Below are positions 56,823 to 64,000 of a stretch of 64,000 nt of DNA, piece after piece; the stretch's first letter is position 1; each line of letters begins with the position of its first letter. The stretch is from Janthinobacterium sp. (lineage in GTDB: Bacteria > Pseudomonadota > Gammaproteobacteria > Burkholderiales > Chitinibacteraceae). The position numbers and the translations under genes are program-made. Where the stretch lies: NCBI GenBank assembly GCA_025360045.1, contig JANYCY010000056.1, forward strand, positions 1 to 64,000. The letters are read 5' to 3'. The notes below the pieces were generated by a model that saw nothing but the letters and a program-made list of their open reading frames with translations, was not told the DNA's origin and did no database searches.

Positions 56823-58412
56823 ATGACTGATTTAGCACGCGAAGTAGGCCGTCGCCGCACCTTCGCCATTATCTCCCACCCTGATGCGGGTAAAACGACG
56901 CTCACCGAAAAGCTGCTTTATTTCTCGGGAGCAATTCAAAACGCCGGTACGGTTAAAGGTAAAAAAGGCGGCAAGTTCGCCACTTCCGACTGGATGGATA
57001 TCGAAAAGCAACGGGGTATTTCGGTGGCATCCAGCGTGATGCAGTTTGACTACCGCGATCACGTTGTGAATCTGCTCGACACACCGGGCCACCAAGACTT
57101 CTCTGAAGACACTTACCGCGTGCTCACCGCCGTAGATAGCGCCTTGATGGTGATTGATGCGGCCAAGGGTGTGGAAGCGCAAACCATCAAGCTTTTAAAT
57201 GTCTGCCGCCTGCGTAATACGCCAATTATTACCCTGATGAACAAGCTCGACCGCGAAGTACGCGATTCGCTTGAGCTATTAGACGAAGTAGAAAGCGTGC
57301 TCGAAATCCGCTGCGCGCCGATTACTTGGCCAATCGGCATGGGTAAAACCTTCCGTGGCGTGTACAGCATTCTTACCGATACGGTATTGCTGTTCACCCC
57401 AGGCAAAGGCCCGCTGGATGAAGTCGAAATCATTGAGGGCCTAAACAACCCGCGCCTCGATGAATTATTTCCGCTGGAAATCGAAAACACCCGTATGGAG
57501 CTAGAACTCGTACGCGGCGCTTCGCACCCCTTTGTGCTGGAAGAATTTTTAGCCGGTGATTTAACGCCCGTCTTCTTTGGCTCAGCGATTAATAACTTCG
57601 GGATTCGCGAAATCTTAAACGCGCTGGTCGATTGGGCACCGTCCCCCGGCGAGGCGCATGCCACCGTGCGCACAGTAAGCCCTACCGAAGAAAAGTTCTC
57701 GGCTTTTGTGTTTAAGATTCAAGCCAATATGGATCCTAAACATCGTGACCGAATTGCTTTCTTGCGCGTGTGCTCAGGTGAATTTACTCGTGGTATGAAA
57801 TTCAAGCATTTGCGACTGAATCGTGAAATTGCCGCCAACTCGGTCGTCACCTTTATGGCGCAAGGCCGCGAGCAAGTAGAAGAAGCTTACGCTGGTGATA
57901 TTATCGGTCTGCCCAATCACGGCAATATTCAGATTGGCGATTCATTCTCTGAAGGCGAATTGCTGGCCTTTACCGGTATTCCTTACTTTGCCCCCGAGAT
58001 GTTCCGCATTGTGCGCATCAAAAACCCACTGAAGATCAAGCAATTGCATAAAGGCTTGCAACAGCTGGGTGAAGAAGGTGCAGTGCAGGTATTTAAGCCG
58101 CTCAATGGCTCGGATCTGATCTTGGGCGCGGTGGGTGTGCTGCAATTTGAAGTGGTTGCTTCCCGCCTTGCCAATGAATATGGCGTAGAAGCGGTATTTG
58201 AATCCACCACCATTTTCACCGCACGTTGGGTGAGCTGTGATGATGCAAAAATACTGGAAGATTTTGAAGACCAGCTAGTCAACAATCTGGGGCGAGATGC
58301 CGCACATAGCTTGGCTTATCTTGCAACAAGCAGGGTGAACCTGCAGCTCACCCAAGAGCGGTGGCCCAAAATTGTGTTTCATGCAACCCGTGAACATGCC
58401 GTTACCTTGTAA
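56823..58412 (+). CDS. prfC: Peptide chain release factor 3
   Basis: RF3 is a GTPase that recycles RF1 and RF2 from the terminating ribosome. The 529-residue protein equals the E. coli length and has G1 SHPDAGKTT (18-26), the G2 region with [10 protein letters not shown]3 DTPGHQDF and G4 NKLDRE. Domains II and III follow with [20 protein letters not shown] chose ATG 56823 because the seven codons before it, from a TTG, do not match the family. A strong terminator follows. Confidence 0.97.
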   Translation: MTDLAREVGRRRTFAIISHPDAGKTTLTEKLLYFSGAIQNAGTVKGKKGGKFATSDWMDIEKQRGISVASSVMQFDYRDHVVNLLDTPGHQDFSEDTYRVLTAVDSALMVIDAAKGVEAQTIKLLNVCRLRNTPIITLMNKLDREVRDSLELLDEVESVLEIRCAPITWPIGMGKTFRGVYSILTDTVLLFTPGKGPLDEVEIIEGLNNPRLDELFPLEIENTRMELELVRGASHPFVLEEFLAGDLTPVFFGSAINNFGIREILNALVDWAPSPGEAHATVRTVSPTEEKFSAFVFKIQANMDPKHRDRIAFLRVCSGEFTRGMKFKHLRLNREIAANSVVTFMAQGREQVEEAYAGDIIGLPNHGNIQIGDSFSEGELLAFTGIPYFAPEMFRIVRIKNPLKIKQLHKGLQQLGEEGAVQVFKPLNGSDLILGAVGVLQFEVVASRLANEYGVEAVFESTTIFTARWVSCDDAKILEDFEDQLVNNLGRDAAHSLAYLATSRVNLQLTQERWPKIVFHATREHAVTL

Positions 58413-58424
58413 ATATTCAACCCA

Positions 58425-58455
58425 ACAGCGCCGCAATATGGCGCTGTTTTTTTTT
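58425..58455 (+). terminator. Rho-independent terminator after prfC
   Basis: ACAGCGCC (58425-58432), loop GCAATAT, GGCGCTGT (58440-58447), then nine T. Confidence 0.93.
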
Positions 58456-58521
58456 GCAATTTATGCTCCACTTTTATCGGGCAAAAGTAGTCAACTCTAT
58501 ACAAGCTACAAACCCAAGAAC

Positions 58522-58570
58522 TTGACTTAGATTAAGTTTTTGCGCCAAACATCGGACTAGGATGGATGCA
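58522..58570 (+). promoter_or_regulatory. Candidate class II FNR-dependent promoter of pflB
   Basis: TTGACTTAGATTAA (58522-58535) matches the FNR box TTGAT-N4-ATCAA at eight of ten bases. Its centre lies at 58528.5. TAGGAT (58558-58563) is a plausible -10, which puts the start near 58570 and the box centre at -41.5, the class II position. Anaerobic FNR control of pfl is well known in other bacteria. Confidence 0.6.
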
Positions 58571-58595
58571 TTGGAAGCGACAAAATCGCTTCCAA
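58571..58595 (+). promoter_or_regulatory. Perfect 10-bp hairpin at the 5' end of the predicted pflB mRNA
   Basis: TTGGAAGCGA (58571-58580), loop CAAAA, TCGCTTCCAA (58586-58595). It would begin at the first transcribed base of the predicted promoter. A second short inverted repeat, TGTCTT-TAT-AAGACA, lies at 58616-58630. No T run follows, so a stabilising 5' stem or an operator is more likely than a terminator. Confidence 0.6.
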
Positions 58596-58668
58596 ACAGA
58601 TCAAACTTAAAGCGTGTCTTTATAAGACATGCACGGCAACAGGGTCTTGGCCCATTAGGAGCATCATT

Positions 58669-60981
58669 ATGAGCACACCAGAAAACCATCTGCACCTTGA
58701 CGCTTGGCGTGGGTTTAAAACCGGCGAGTGGCAAGATAAAGTCGACACTCGTGGCTTTATCCAACTCAACTACACGCCTTACTTGGATGATGATCGCTTC
58801 CTCGCTGGCCCGACCGAACGCACTACCCAGCTTTGGACTGAGCTTTCTGCCCAGCTTAAAGAAGAACGTAAACGTGGCGTATTAGAAGTATCTACCCATG
58901 TTGGCGCATCCATTACTGCGCACGGCCCTGGCTACATTAATAAAGACTTAGAAACCATCGTTGGAGTTCAAACCGACAAACCACTGCGTCGCGCCATTAT
59001 GCCGAACGGCGGTTTGCGCATGGTGCAAAACGGCCTTGAAGCCTACCACTTTGAAATGAACCCACAAATTGTAGATATCTTTAGCAAGTACCGTAAAGAT
59101 CACAATATGGGTGTGTTTGATGCTTACACACCAGAAATCATGGCTTGCCGTAGCTCGGGCGTCATTACCGGCTTACCAGATTCATATGGCCGTGGCCGTA
59201 TTATTGGTGACTATCGTCGCGTTGCACTTTACGGCGTTGATTTTTTGATTGTTGACAAAAAACGCGAAAAAACCGAACTCAATGATGTTCCGTTTACCGA
59301 ATCCGTGATTCGTCTGCGTGAAGAATTGTCCGAGCAAATCAAAGCGCTGGGCGAACTCAAGCAAATGGCTAAGTCTTACGGCTTTGATATTTCCAAGCCA
59401 GCCACTACCGCTCAGACCGCCATCCAATGGTTGTACTTTGGCTACCTTGCTGCCACAAAAGAGCAAAACGGCGCGGCGATGTCGATTGGCCGTACTTCCA
59501 CCTTCCTTGACGTGTATATCCAACGCGACTTGGTCGAAGGCCGTATTAACGAATCACAAGCGCAAGAATTGATTGACCATATGGTTATGAAGCTACGCAT
59601 TATTCGCTTCTTGCGCACACCAGAATACGATGATTTATTCTCTGGCGACCCAACATGGGTAACTGAGTCTATTGGTGGTACAGGTCTTGATGGCCGCACA
59701 CTGGTCACAAAAACCAGCTTCCGTGTTCTGCACACTCTGTACAACCTTGGACCGGCTCCAGAGCCTAATCTGACCGTATTGTGGTCGACTGCTTTCCCGC
59801 AAGGCTTTAAAGAATTCTGCGCGAAAGTTTCGATTGATACCTCAGCCATCCAGTACGAAAACGATGACTTGATGAATCCAAAATGGGGTGACGATTACGC
59901 CATCGCATGTTGTGTTTCAGCCATGGCGGTCGGTAAGCAAATGCAATTCTTTGGCGCACGGGTCAACCTTGCCAAAGCCATGCTCTATGCGATCAACGGC
60001 GGTGTGGACGAAAAAACCGGCAAAGTTGTGGCCAATGGTTTTGAACCACTCAAGGGCGATGTACTCAATTACGATGAAGTGATGGCTAAATACGATGTGA
60101 TGCTGGATTGGTTGGCAAAAACATACGTGACTGCGCTGAACTCCATCCATTATATGCACGATAAATACTCGTACGAACGCATCGAAATGGCACTGCATGA
60201 TAGAGATATTCTGCGCACCATGGCGTGTGGTATTGCGGGCCTATCCGTTGCTGCAGATTCACTTTCTGCCATCAAACACGCAAAAGTGTCTGTGATTCGT
60301 AACGAAAAAGGTATTGCTGTCGATTACAAAATCGAAGGCGATTACCCTGCTTACGGCAATAACGATGATCGCGTTGATGATATTGCAGTGTGGCTGACAG
60401 AAACATTCATGAACAAGATCAAGGCTCAGCCTGTGTTCTATCGTGACTCCATGCCAACGCAATCGGTACTGACCATTACCTCTAATGTGGTTTACGGCAA
60501 AAAAACAGGTAACACACCCGACGGCCGCCGTGCAGGCACACCGTTCTCTCCTGGTGCTAACCCAATGAATGGTCGTGACACCAATGGCTTTATCGCTGCC
60601 GGTTTCTCGGTATCGAAAATCCCATACGAAGCGGCTTTGGATGGCGTGTCTTGGACAGCATCCATGACCCCAGACGCACTAGGCCACAACGCAGCAGATC
60701 GCGTTAAAACATTAGCTGCTTCGATTGATGGCTTGTTTGGGCCACACGGCGAAGAATGCTCTACTTGCTTGGATATTGATGCTGTTGATCAAACCATGGA
60801 TCAACTTTTCCATCTAAATATGAATGTATTGAACCGTGACACCCTGCTGGACGCGATGGAACACCCAGAAAACTACCCACAACTCACCGTGCGTGTTTCT
60901 GGCTACGCAGTGAATTTCGTCAAGCTCACCCGTGAGCAGCAAATGGACGTGATTAGCCGGACATTCCACGGCAAGTGCTAA
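58669..60981 (+). CDS. pflB: Pyruvate formate-lyase (formate C-acetyltransferase)
   Basis: PflB converts pyruvate and CoA to acetyl-CoA and formate without oxygen, through a glycyl radical. The 770-residue protein has the catalytic cysteine pair Cys414-Cys415 (AIACCVSAM) and the radical Gly745 in RVSGYAV, 26 residues from the end, with the usual tail [18 protein letters not shown]. Length is typical. The activase gene pflA and a mini glycyl-radical gene lie downstream. The last 90 bases of the glycyl region are almost identical in DNA to that small gene. Confidence 0.98.
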   Translation: MSTPENHLHLDAWRGFKTGEWQDKVDTRGFIQLNYTPYLDDDRFLAGPTERTTQLWTELSAQLKEERKRGVLEVSTHVGASITAHGPGYINKDLETIVGVQTDKPLRRAIMPNGGLRMVQNGLEAYHFEMNPQIVDIFSKYRKDHNMGVFDAYTPEIMACRSSGVITGLPDSYGRGRIIGDYRRVALYGVDFLIVDKKREKTELNDVPFTESVIRLREELSEQIKALGELKQMAKSYGFDISKPATTAQTAIQWLYFGYLAATKEQNGAAMSIGRTSTFLDVYIQRDLVEGRINESQAQELIDHMVMKLRIIRFLRTPEYDDLFSGDPTWVTESIGGTGLDGRTLVTKTSFRVLHTLYNLGPAPEPNLTVLWSTAFPQGFKEFCAKVSIDTSAIQYENDDLMNPKWGDDYAIACCVSAMAVGKQMQFFGARVNLAKAMLYAINGGVDEKTGKVVANGFEPLKGDVLNYDEVMAKYDVMLDWLAKTYVTALNSIHYMHDKYSYERIEMALHDRDILRTMACGIAGLSVAADSLSAIKHAKVSVIRNEKGIAVDYKIEGDYPAYGNNDDRVDDIAVWLTETFMNKIKAQPVFYRDSMPTQSVLTITSNVVYGKKTGNTPDGRRAGTPFSPGANPMNGRDTNGFIAAGFSVSKIPYEAALDGVSWTASMTPDALGHNAADRVKTLAASIDGLFGPHGEECSTCLDIDAVDQTMDQLFHLNMNVLNRDTLLDAMEHPENYPQLTVRVSGYAVNFVKLTREQQMDVISRTFHGKC

Positions 60982-60988
60982 AGGGATA

Positions 60989-61082
60989 GTAGGGTGGGCA
61001 CGGTTTTGTGCCCACGCGGTGATTTTAACGAAATATCTGCTTCGCCTGCGTGGGCACGATAAACCGCTGTGCCCACCCTACT
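60989..61082. repeat. Palindromic repeat, family A variant, between pflB and the grcA-like gene
   Basis: AGTAGGGTGGGCAC and GTGCCCACCCTACT mark the outer ends, and TGTGCCCACGC and GCGTGGGCACG are nested inside, giving a two-level hairpin. It fills most of the gap. Confidence 0.75.
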
Positions 61083-61114
61083 GACCCATCAATCTTTCAC
61101 CCAAGGAGCAGCTC

Positions 61115-61300
61115 ATGGCACAACTCTTTCACCTCAATATGAATGTGCTGAACAAAGAAACACTGCTCGATGCAATGGAAAACCCAGACAACTACCCACA
61201 ACTCACCGTGCGTGTTTCTGGCTATGCAGTGAATTTCGTCAAGCTCACCCGTGAGCAGCAAATGGACGTGATTAGCCGCACTTTCCACGAAAAGACCTAA
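61115..61300 (+). CDS. grcA: Mini autonomous glycyl radical protein (GrcA-like, 61 residues)
   Basis: The 61-residue product is only the glycyl-radical tail of pyruvate formate-lyase: [18 protein letters not shown], then RVSGYAV with radical Gly36, then the [18 protein letters not shown] tail. GrcA (YfiD) of E. coli is about 127 residues and replaces the PflB tail after oxygen cleaves it. This form lacks the N-terminal half. AAGGAG (61103-61108) six bases before the ATG argues that it is translated. From 61190 to 61278 the DNA matches pflB 60871-60959 at 88 of 89 positions, while the upstream part differs more. It is either a recent partial copy of pflB or kept alike by gene conversion. Confidence 0.9.
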   Translation: MAQLFHLNMNVLNKETLLDAMENPDNYPQLTVRVSGYAVNFVKLTREQQMDVISRTFHEKT

Positions 61301-61320
61301 TGAGCACGGCAATGTAAAAC

Positions 61321-61357
61321 AAACGGACCATTAAGCGCAGGCTTAATGGTCCGTTTT
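61321..61357. terminator. Strong terminator after the grcA-like gene
   Basis: AAACGGACCATTAAGC (61321-61336), loop GCAG, GCTTAATGGTCCGTTT (61341-61356): a perfect 16-bp stem with A and T flanks. It can end pfl transcripts before pflA. Confidence 0.9.
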
Positions 61358-61423
61358 AACGTAAAGAAACAGCAACAACTCAGGTGCACGGAAAAGCACC
61401 GTCGACTAAAAAGATAGAATGCT

Positions 61424-61536
61424 AAACCTTGAACCACAGAGTAAAACGAGGGCACAGAGGGCCACAGAGAAAACCATCAAATCTATCATTTTCTCTGTGA
61501 AACTCTGTGCTCTCTGTGGTTCAAGATTTGGGTTTT
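61424..61536. repeat. Dispersed repeat, family B, upstream of pflA
   Basis: AAACCTTGAACCACAGAG at the left and CTCTGTGGTTCAAGATTTGGG at the right are inverted, with CACAGAG and CTCTGTG units between. This is the most complete copy of the family in the window. It lies between the terminator and pflA. Confidence 0.82.
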
Positions 61537-61589
61537 GCTCACACACCTGAGTAGTTACAAAAAACAATTAAAATAGCCACTGGAAAAAC

Positions 61590-62375
61590 ATGAAGCCTAC
61601 CAAGCCACTAGGGGAAATTATCCCCATCTCTTTTGATATCGAGCACCACCAACAGGGCTTTGTTCACTCGATAGAAACCGGTGCGGCCGTCGACGGCCCC
61701 GGCATGCGCTTTGCCCTTTTTGTAAGCGGCTGTCAGTTCCGCTGCCTGTATTGCCACAATCCAGACACATGGAAGCTGCATAACGGCAAAAGCTACACCG
61801 TTGAAGCCGTGATGACCGAGCTTAAAAAATACGCCAGCTTTTTGCGTATCGCAGGCGGGCTGACGATTTCTGGTGGCGAGCCTTTGATGCAAGCGCACTT
61901 TGTAGGCGAAATATTCCGCCGCGCCAAGCAAGAGCTTAAGCTGCACACCGCCCTCGATACTCAAGGCTTTTTAGCCGCCCACCTCGATGATGCATGGTTT
62001 GATAATGTGGATCTCGTGCTGCTCGACATCAAACAAATCGACCCGATCAAATACGAAGCACTGACCAGCAAACCACTCCAACCCACGCTCGACTTTGCCG
62101 AACGCTTACAAAAGATGGGCAAACCGGTTTGGGTTCGCTATGTACTCATCCCCAGCATCAGCGACGACTTTAACGACGTAGAAAAACTGGCCGATTATCT
62201 AAAGCCAATGCAAAACATCGAACGCGTTGAAGTGCTGCCCTTCCACAAAATGGGTGAGAGCAAATGGGCTGAGCTGGGTATGAAGTACGAGTTAACCGAC
62301 ACCAAAAGCCCAAGCATGGAGCTGGTCGAGCGAGTGCGAGATCAATTCCGCCAACGCGGGTTGTTTACCTGTTAA
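61590..62375 (+). CDS. pflA: Pyruvate formate-lyase activating enzyme
   Basis: PflA is a radical SAM enzyme that abstracts hydrogen from the PflB glycine under anaerobic conditions. The 261-residue protein has the cluster motif Cys48, Cys52, Cys55 (CQFRCLYC), DGPGMRFALF before it, and TISGGEPLMQ for SAM binding. It should also activate the mini GrcA-like protein. It is separated from pflB by a terminator and a repeat, so it may have its own promoter. Confidence 0.96.
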   Translation: MKPTKPLGEIIPISFDIEHHQQGFVHSIETGAAVDGPGMRFALFVSGCQFRCLYCHNPDTWKLHNGKSYTVEAVMTELKKYASFLRIAGGLTISGGEPLMQAHFVGEIFRRAKQELKLHTALDTQGFLAAHLDDAWFDNVDLVLLDIKQIDPIKYEALTSKPLQPTLDFAERLQKMGKPVWVRYVLIPSISDDFNDVEKLADYLKPMQNIERVEVLPFHKMGESKWAELGMKYELTDTKSPSMELVERVRDQFRQRGLFTC

Positions 62376-62392
62376 TAAACGCGCCTTAGGTC

Positions 62393-62424
62393 TAGGGTGG
62401 GCACGCCTTTGTGCCCACACCACC
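62393..62424. repeat. Short family A variant after pflA
   Basis: TAGGGTGGGCACG followed by TTTGTGCCCACACC: one arm pair only, like the inner half of the element at 60989-61082. Confidence 0.6.
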
Positions 62425-62530
62425 ATTTATAAAAAATACAGACCCGACCTCCACATTTACCCCTTCCGCAAGCAAACGATGTGATCTAAGCATGCTAAAC
62501 TAGCCGCCTTTCTCGCCTTGTTAGATTCCC

Positions 62531-63769
62531 ATGTATGAACTTCTGATCGGCCTGCGCTATACGCGTGCCAGCCGTCGTAATGGCTTTATCTCGTTTATTT
62601 CTCTTGTTTCTGTGATTGGCATTGCGCTCGGTGTAGCAGCGCTGATTATTGTGCTGTCCGTAATGAATGGCTTTCAAGAAGAGGTGCGTAACCGCATTCT
62701 TGGCATGGCCGCGCATGTGCAAATTAGCGGGGTTGGCAATCAGCTGAATGACTGGCAATCTGCCGCCAGTACCGCAAAAAAGAACCCACATGTACTTGCT
62801 GCCGCCCCCTATGTATTAGGGCAAGGTCTATTAACCAATGGCGGCGAGCAAGTTAAAGGCGTGATGATCCGCGGGATTGACCCCAAGCTGGAAAGCGCTG
62901 TCAATGAAGTTGCAGGCAAACTAGTCAGCGGCGAGCTGCAATCCTTACGCGCGGATGAATTCGGCGTCATCCTTGGCATTTCTCTTGCCAATGAGCTGGG
63001 CGTTCGCACGGGCGATCGCGTCACGCTGATTACACCGCAAGGCCAAGTCACGATTGCGGGATTTACCCCAAGATATAAGCAATTCACCGTCACGGGCATT
63101 TTTAAAGCCGATTACGCACCTTACGATATGGGCGTGGCCATGATTCATCTTGGTGATGCACAAAAATTATTCAGAACGGGCCCTGCCGTTTCCGGCCTGA
63201 GGCTAAAGCTAGATGATCTAAATTTAGCCCGCAGCGTATCGCGCGAGCTAAATCAAGAAATGCCTAATTTATTGGTTGGTGATTGGACTCAAGAAAATCC
63301 CACTTATTTCCGCGCCGTTGAAATCGAAAAACGCATGATGTTTATCATCCTGACGCTGATTGTGGCAGTAGCTGCATTTAATCTGGTTTCTACCCTAGTG
63401 ATGGTGGTGACCGACAAGCAAGCCGATATCGCCATTCTTCGCACGCTGGGCGCATCCCCCGGCTCAATCATGAAAATTTTCGTGATTCAAGGCGCTTTAT
63501 CTGGCTTCATAGGCACTGGCTCTGGCGTACTAGCTGGCGTGTTTATCTCCAAGAATCTGGATGTCATCGTGCCGTTTATTGAACGCGTGCTCGGCACGAC
63601 CATCTTGTCCCCAGATGTTTATTTGATTTCTGAGCTGCCATCGCGCGTGCTATGGAGCGATGTCAGCAGCATTGGCGGTATTTCGCTGGTCTTAGCGCTG
63701 GTCGCGACCCTCTACCCTAGCTGGCGCGCATCCCGCGTTAATCCTGCCGAGGCTTTACGTTATGAGTAA
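62531..63769 (+). CDS. lolC: Lipoprotein-releasing ABC transporter permease LolC
   Basis: LolC/LolE proteins, with the ATPase LolD, extract outer-membrane lipoproteins from the inner membrane and hand them to LolA. The 412-residue protein has an N-terminal helix (about 22-48) after the motif RYTRASRRNGFISFISLVS, a large periplasmic domain (about 50-265), and three C-terminal helices ending WRASRVNPAEALRYE. It overlaps lolD by eight bases. Some betaproteobacteria use a single LolF-type permease here, which this could equally be. Confidence 0.94.
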   Translation: MYELLIGLRYTRASRRNGFISFISLVSVIGIALGVAALIIVLSVMNGFQEEVRNRILGMAAHVQISGVGNQLNDWQSAASTAKKNPHVLAAAPYVLGQGLLTNGGEQVKGVMIRGIDPKLESAVNEVAGKLVSGELQSLRADEFGVILGISLANELGVRTGDRVTLITPQGQVTIAGFTPRYKQFTVTGIFKADYAPYDMGVAMIHLGDAQKLFRTGPAVSGLRLKLDDLNLARSVSRELNQEMPNLLVGDWTQENPTYFRAVEIEKRMMFIILTLIVAVAAFNLVSTLVMVVTDKQADIAILRTLGASPGSIMKIFVIQGALSGFIGTGSGVLAGVFISKNLDVIVPFIERVLGTTILSPDVYLISELPSRVLWSDVSSIGGISLVLALVATLYPSWRASRVNPAEALRYE

Positions 63770-64000
63770 TCCCGATCAAGCGCCTATTTTAGCGGCACAA
63801 AATTTAAGCAAAAGCTATAAAACCGGCAAGCTAGAAACCCAAGTATTGGCACATATTGATTTTGAACTGCACCGTGGTGAAACCGTGGCGATTGTGGGCG
63901 CGTCTGGCTCAGGCAAATCAACCCTGCTGCACTGTCTTGGCGCGCTTGACGCTCCCAGCAGCGGGCAAATCCAGCTGATGGGGAAAGATCCGCTGGCCGG
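63762..64000 (+). CDS. lolD: Lipoprotein-releasing system ATP-binding protein LolD (cut by the window edge)
   Basis: The first 79 codons are present. They read MSNPDQAPILAAQNLSKSYK at the start and contain Walker A GASGSGKST (about 48-56) followed by LLHCLGALDAPSSGQI, typical of LolD and related ATPases. The start overlaps the lolC stop. The gene continues beyond base 64000. Confidence 0.92.
   Translation, partial: MSNPDQAPILAAQNLSKSYKTGKLETQVLAHIDFELHRGETVAIVGASGSGKSTLLHCLGALDAPSSGQIQLMGKDPLA

Noticed and set aside
58571-58595. Hairpin before pflB considered as a terminator or attenuator
   Set aside because: No T run follows the stem and no leader peptide or alternative pairing is evident.
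61115-61300. The mini GrcA considered as a broken pflB fragment (pseudogene)
   Set aside because: It has its own start codon with a strong ribosome site, an intact glycyl motif and a stop followed by a terminator. A functional small gene is more likely, although this is not proved.

Overview
The window reads as a chromosomal segment of a facultatively anaerobic betaproteobacterium, most likely in the Neisseriales (a relative of Chromobacteriaceae or Chitinibacteraceae such as Iodobacter or Deefgea). This assignment is an inference from gene content and protein character; no rRNA gene is present to fix it. Fifty-one coding genes are supported, one of them cut by the right edge. I saw no tRNA, rRNA, CRISPR array, transposase or prophage gene.

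Layout. 0.1-4.5 kb: an outer-membrane protein, a small periplasmic binding protein and a hybrid histidine kinase, in one minus-strand operon. 4.7-9.6 kb: argD and ppsA (minus), with the PEP synthase regulator ppsR divergent; the 3' end of ppsR is tandemly triplicated. 10-14.5 kb: minCDE, map, a small membrane protein, a YhhY-like acetyltransferase and a YfcF-like GST. 14.5-15.7 kb: an MFS transporter. 16.3-25 kb: periplasmic nitrate reductase napFDABC (minus), the divergent nitrate-sensing pair narX-narL, and moaA for the molybdenum cofactor. 25.4-33.2 kb: a complete cytochrome c maturation operon ccmABCDEFGHI, in which every non-overlapping gene junction carries dispersed repeats. 33.6-39.4 kb: a NitT/TauT-type ABC importer in one minus-strand operon with a DctB/DctD-like two-component system, preceded by a good sigma-54 promoter. 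39.8-42.3 kb: glnD. 42.4-46.9 kb: a PhnD-like binding protein with a large hybrid kinase carrying an Hpt domain. 47.1-49.7 kb: a LytS/LytTR pair preceded by a small secreted protein with three 36-residue repeats. 50-58.4 kb: an MltF-like transglycosylase, uup, a multi-PAS kinase and prfC. 58.7-62.4 kb: pyruvate formate-lyase pflB, a 61-residue mini glycyl-radical protein (grcA-like) and pflA. 62.5-64 kb: lolC and the start of lolD.

How it fits together. Much of the window serves anaerobic life. NapC passes quinol electrons to NapAB, NarX/NarL sense nitrate, MoaA starts cofactor synthesis for NapA, and the Ccm proteins mature the c-type haems of NapB and NapC. Pfl provides non-oxidative pyruvate cleavage. 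Candidate NarL 7-2-7 sites lie upstream of both napF and ccmA, and an FNR-like box sits at the class II position before pflB. A second theme is signalling: six histidine kinases are present, three of them next to genes for binding proteins. A third theme is a dense load of short palindromic repeats (at least four families), mostly between genes but in places supplying stop codons, 3' ends or N-terminal coding sequence.
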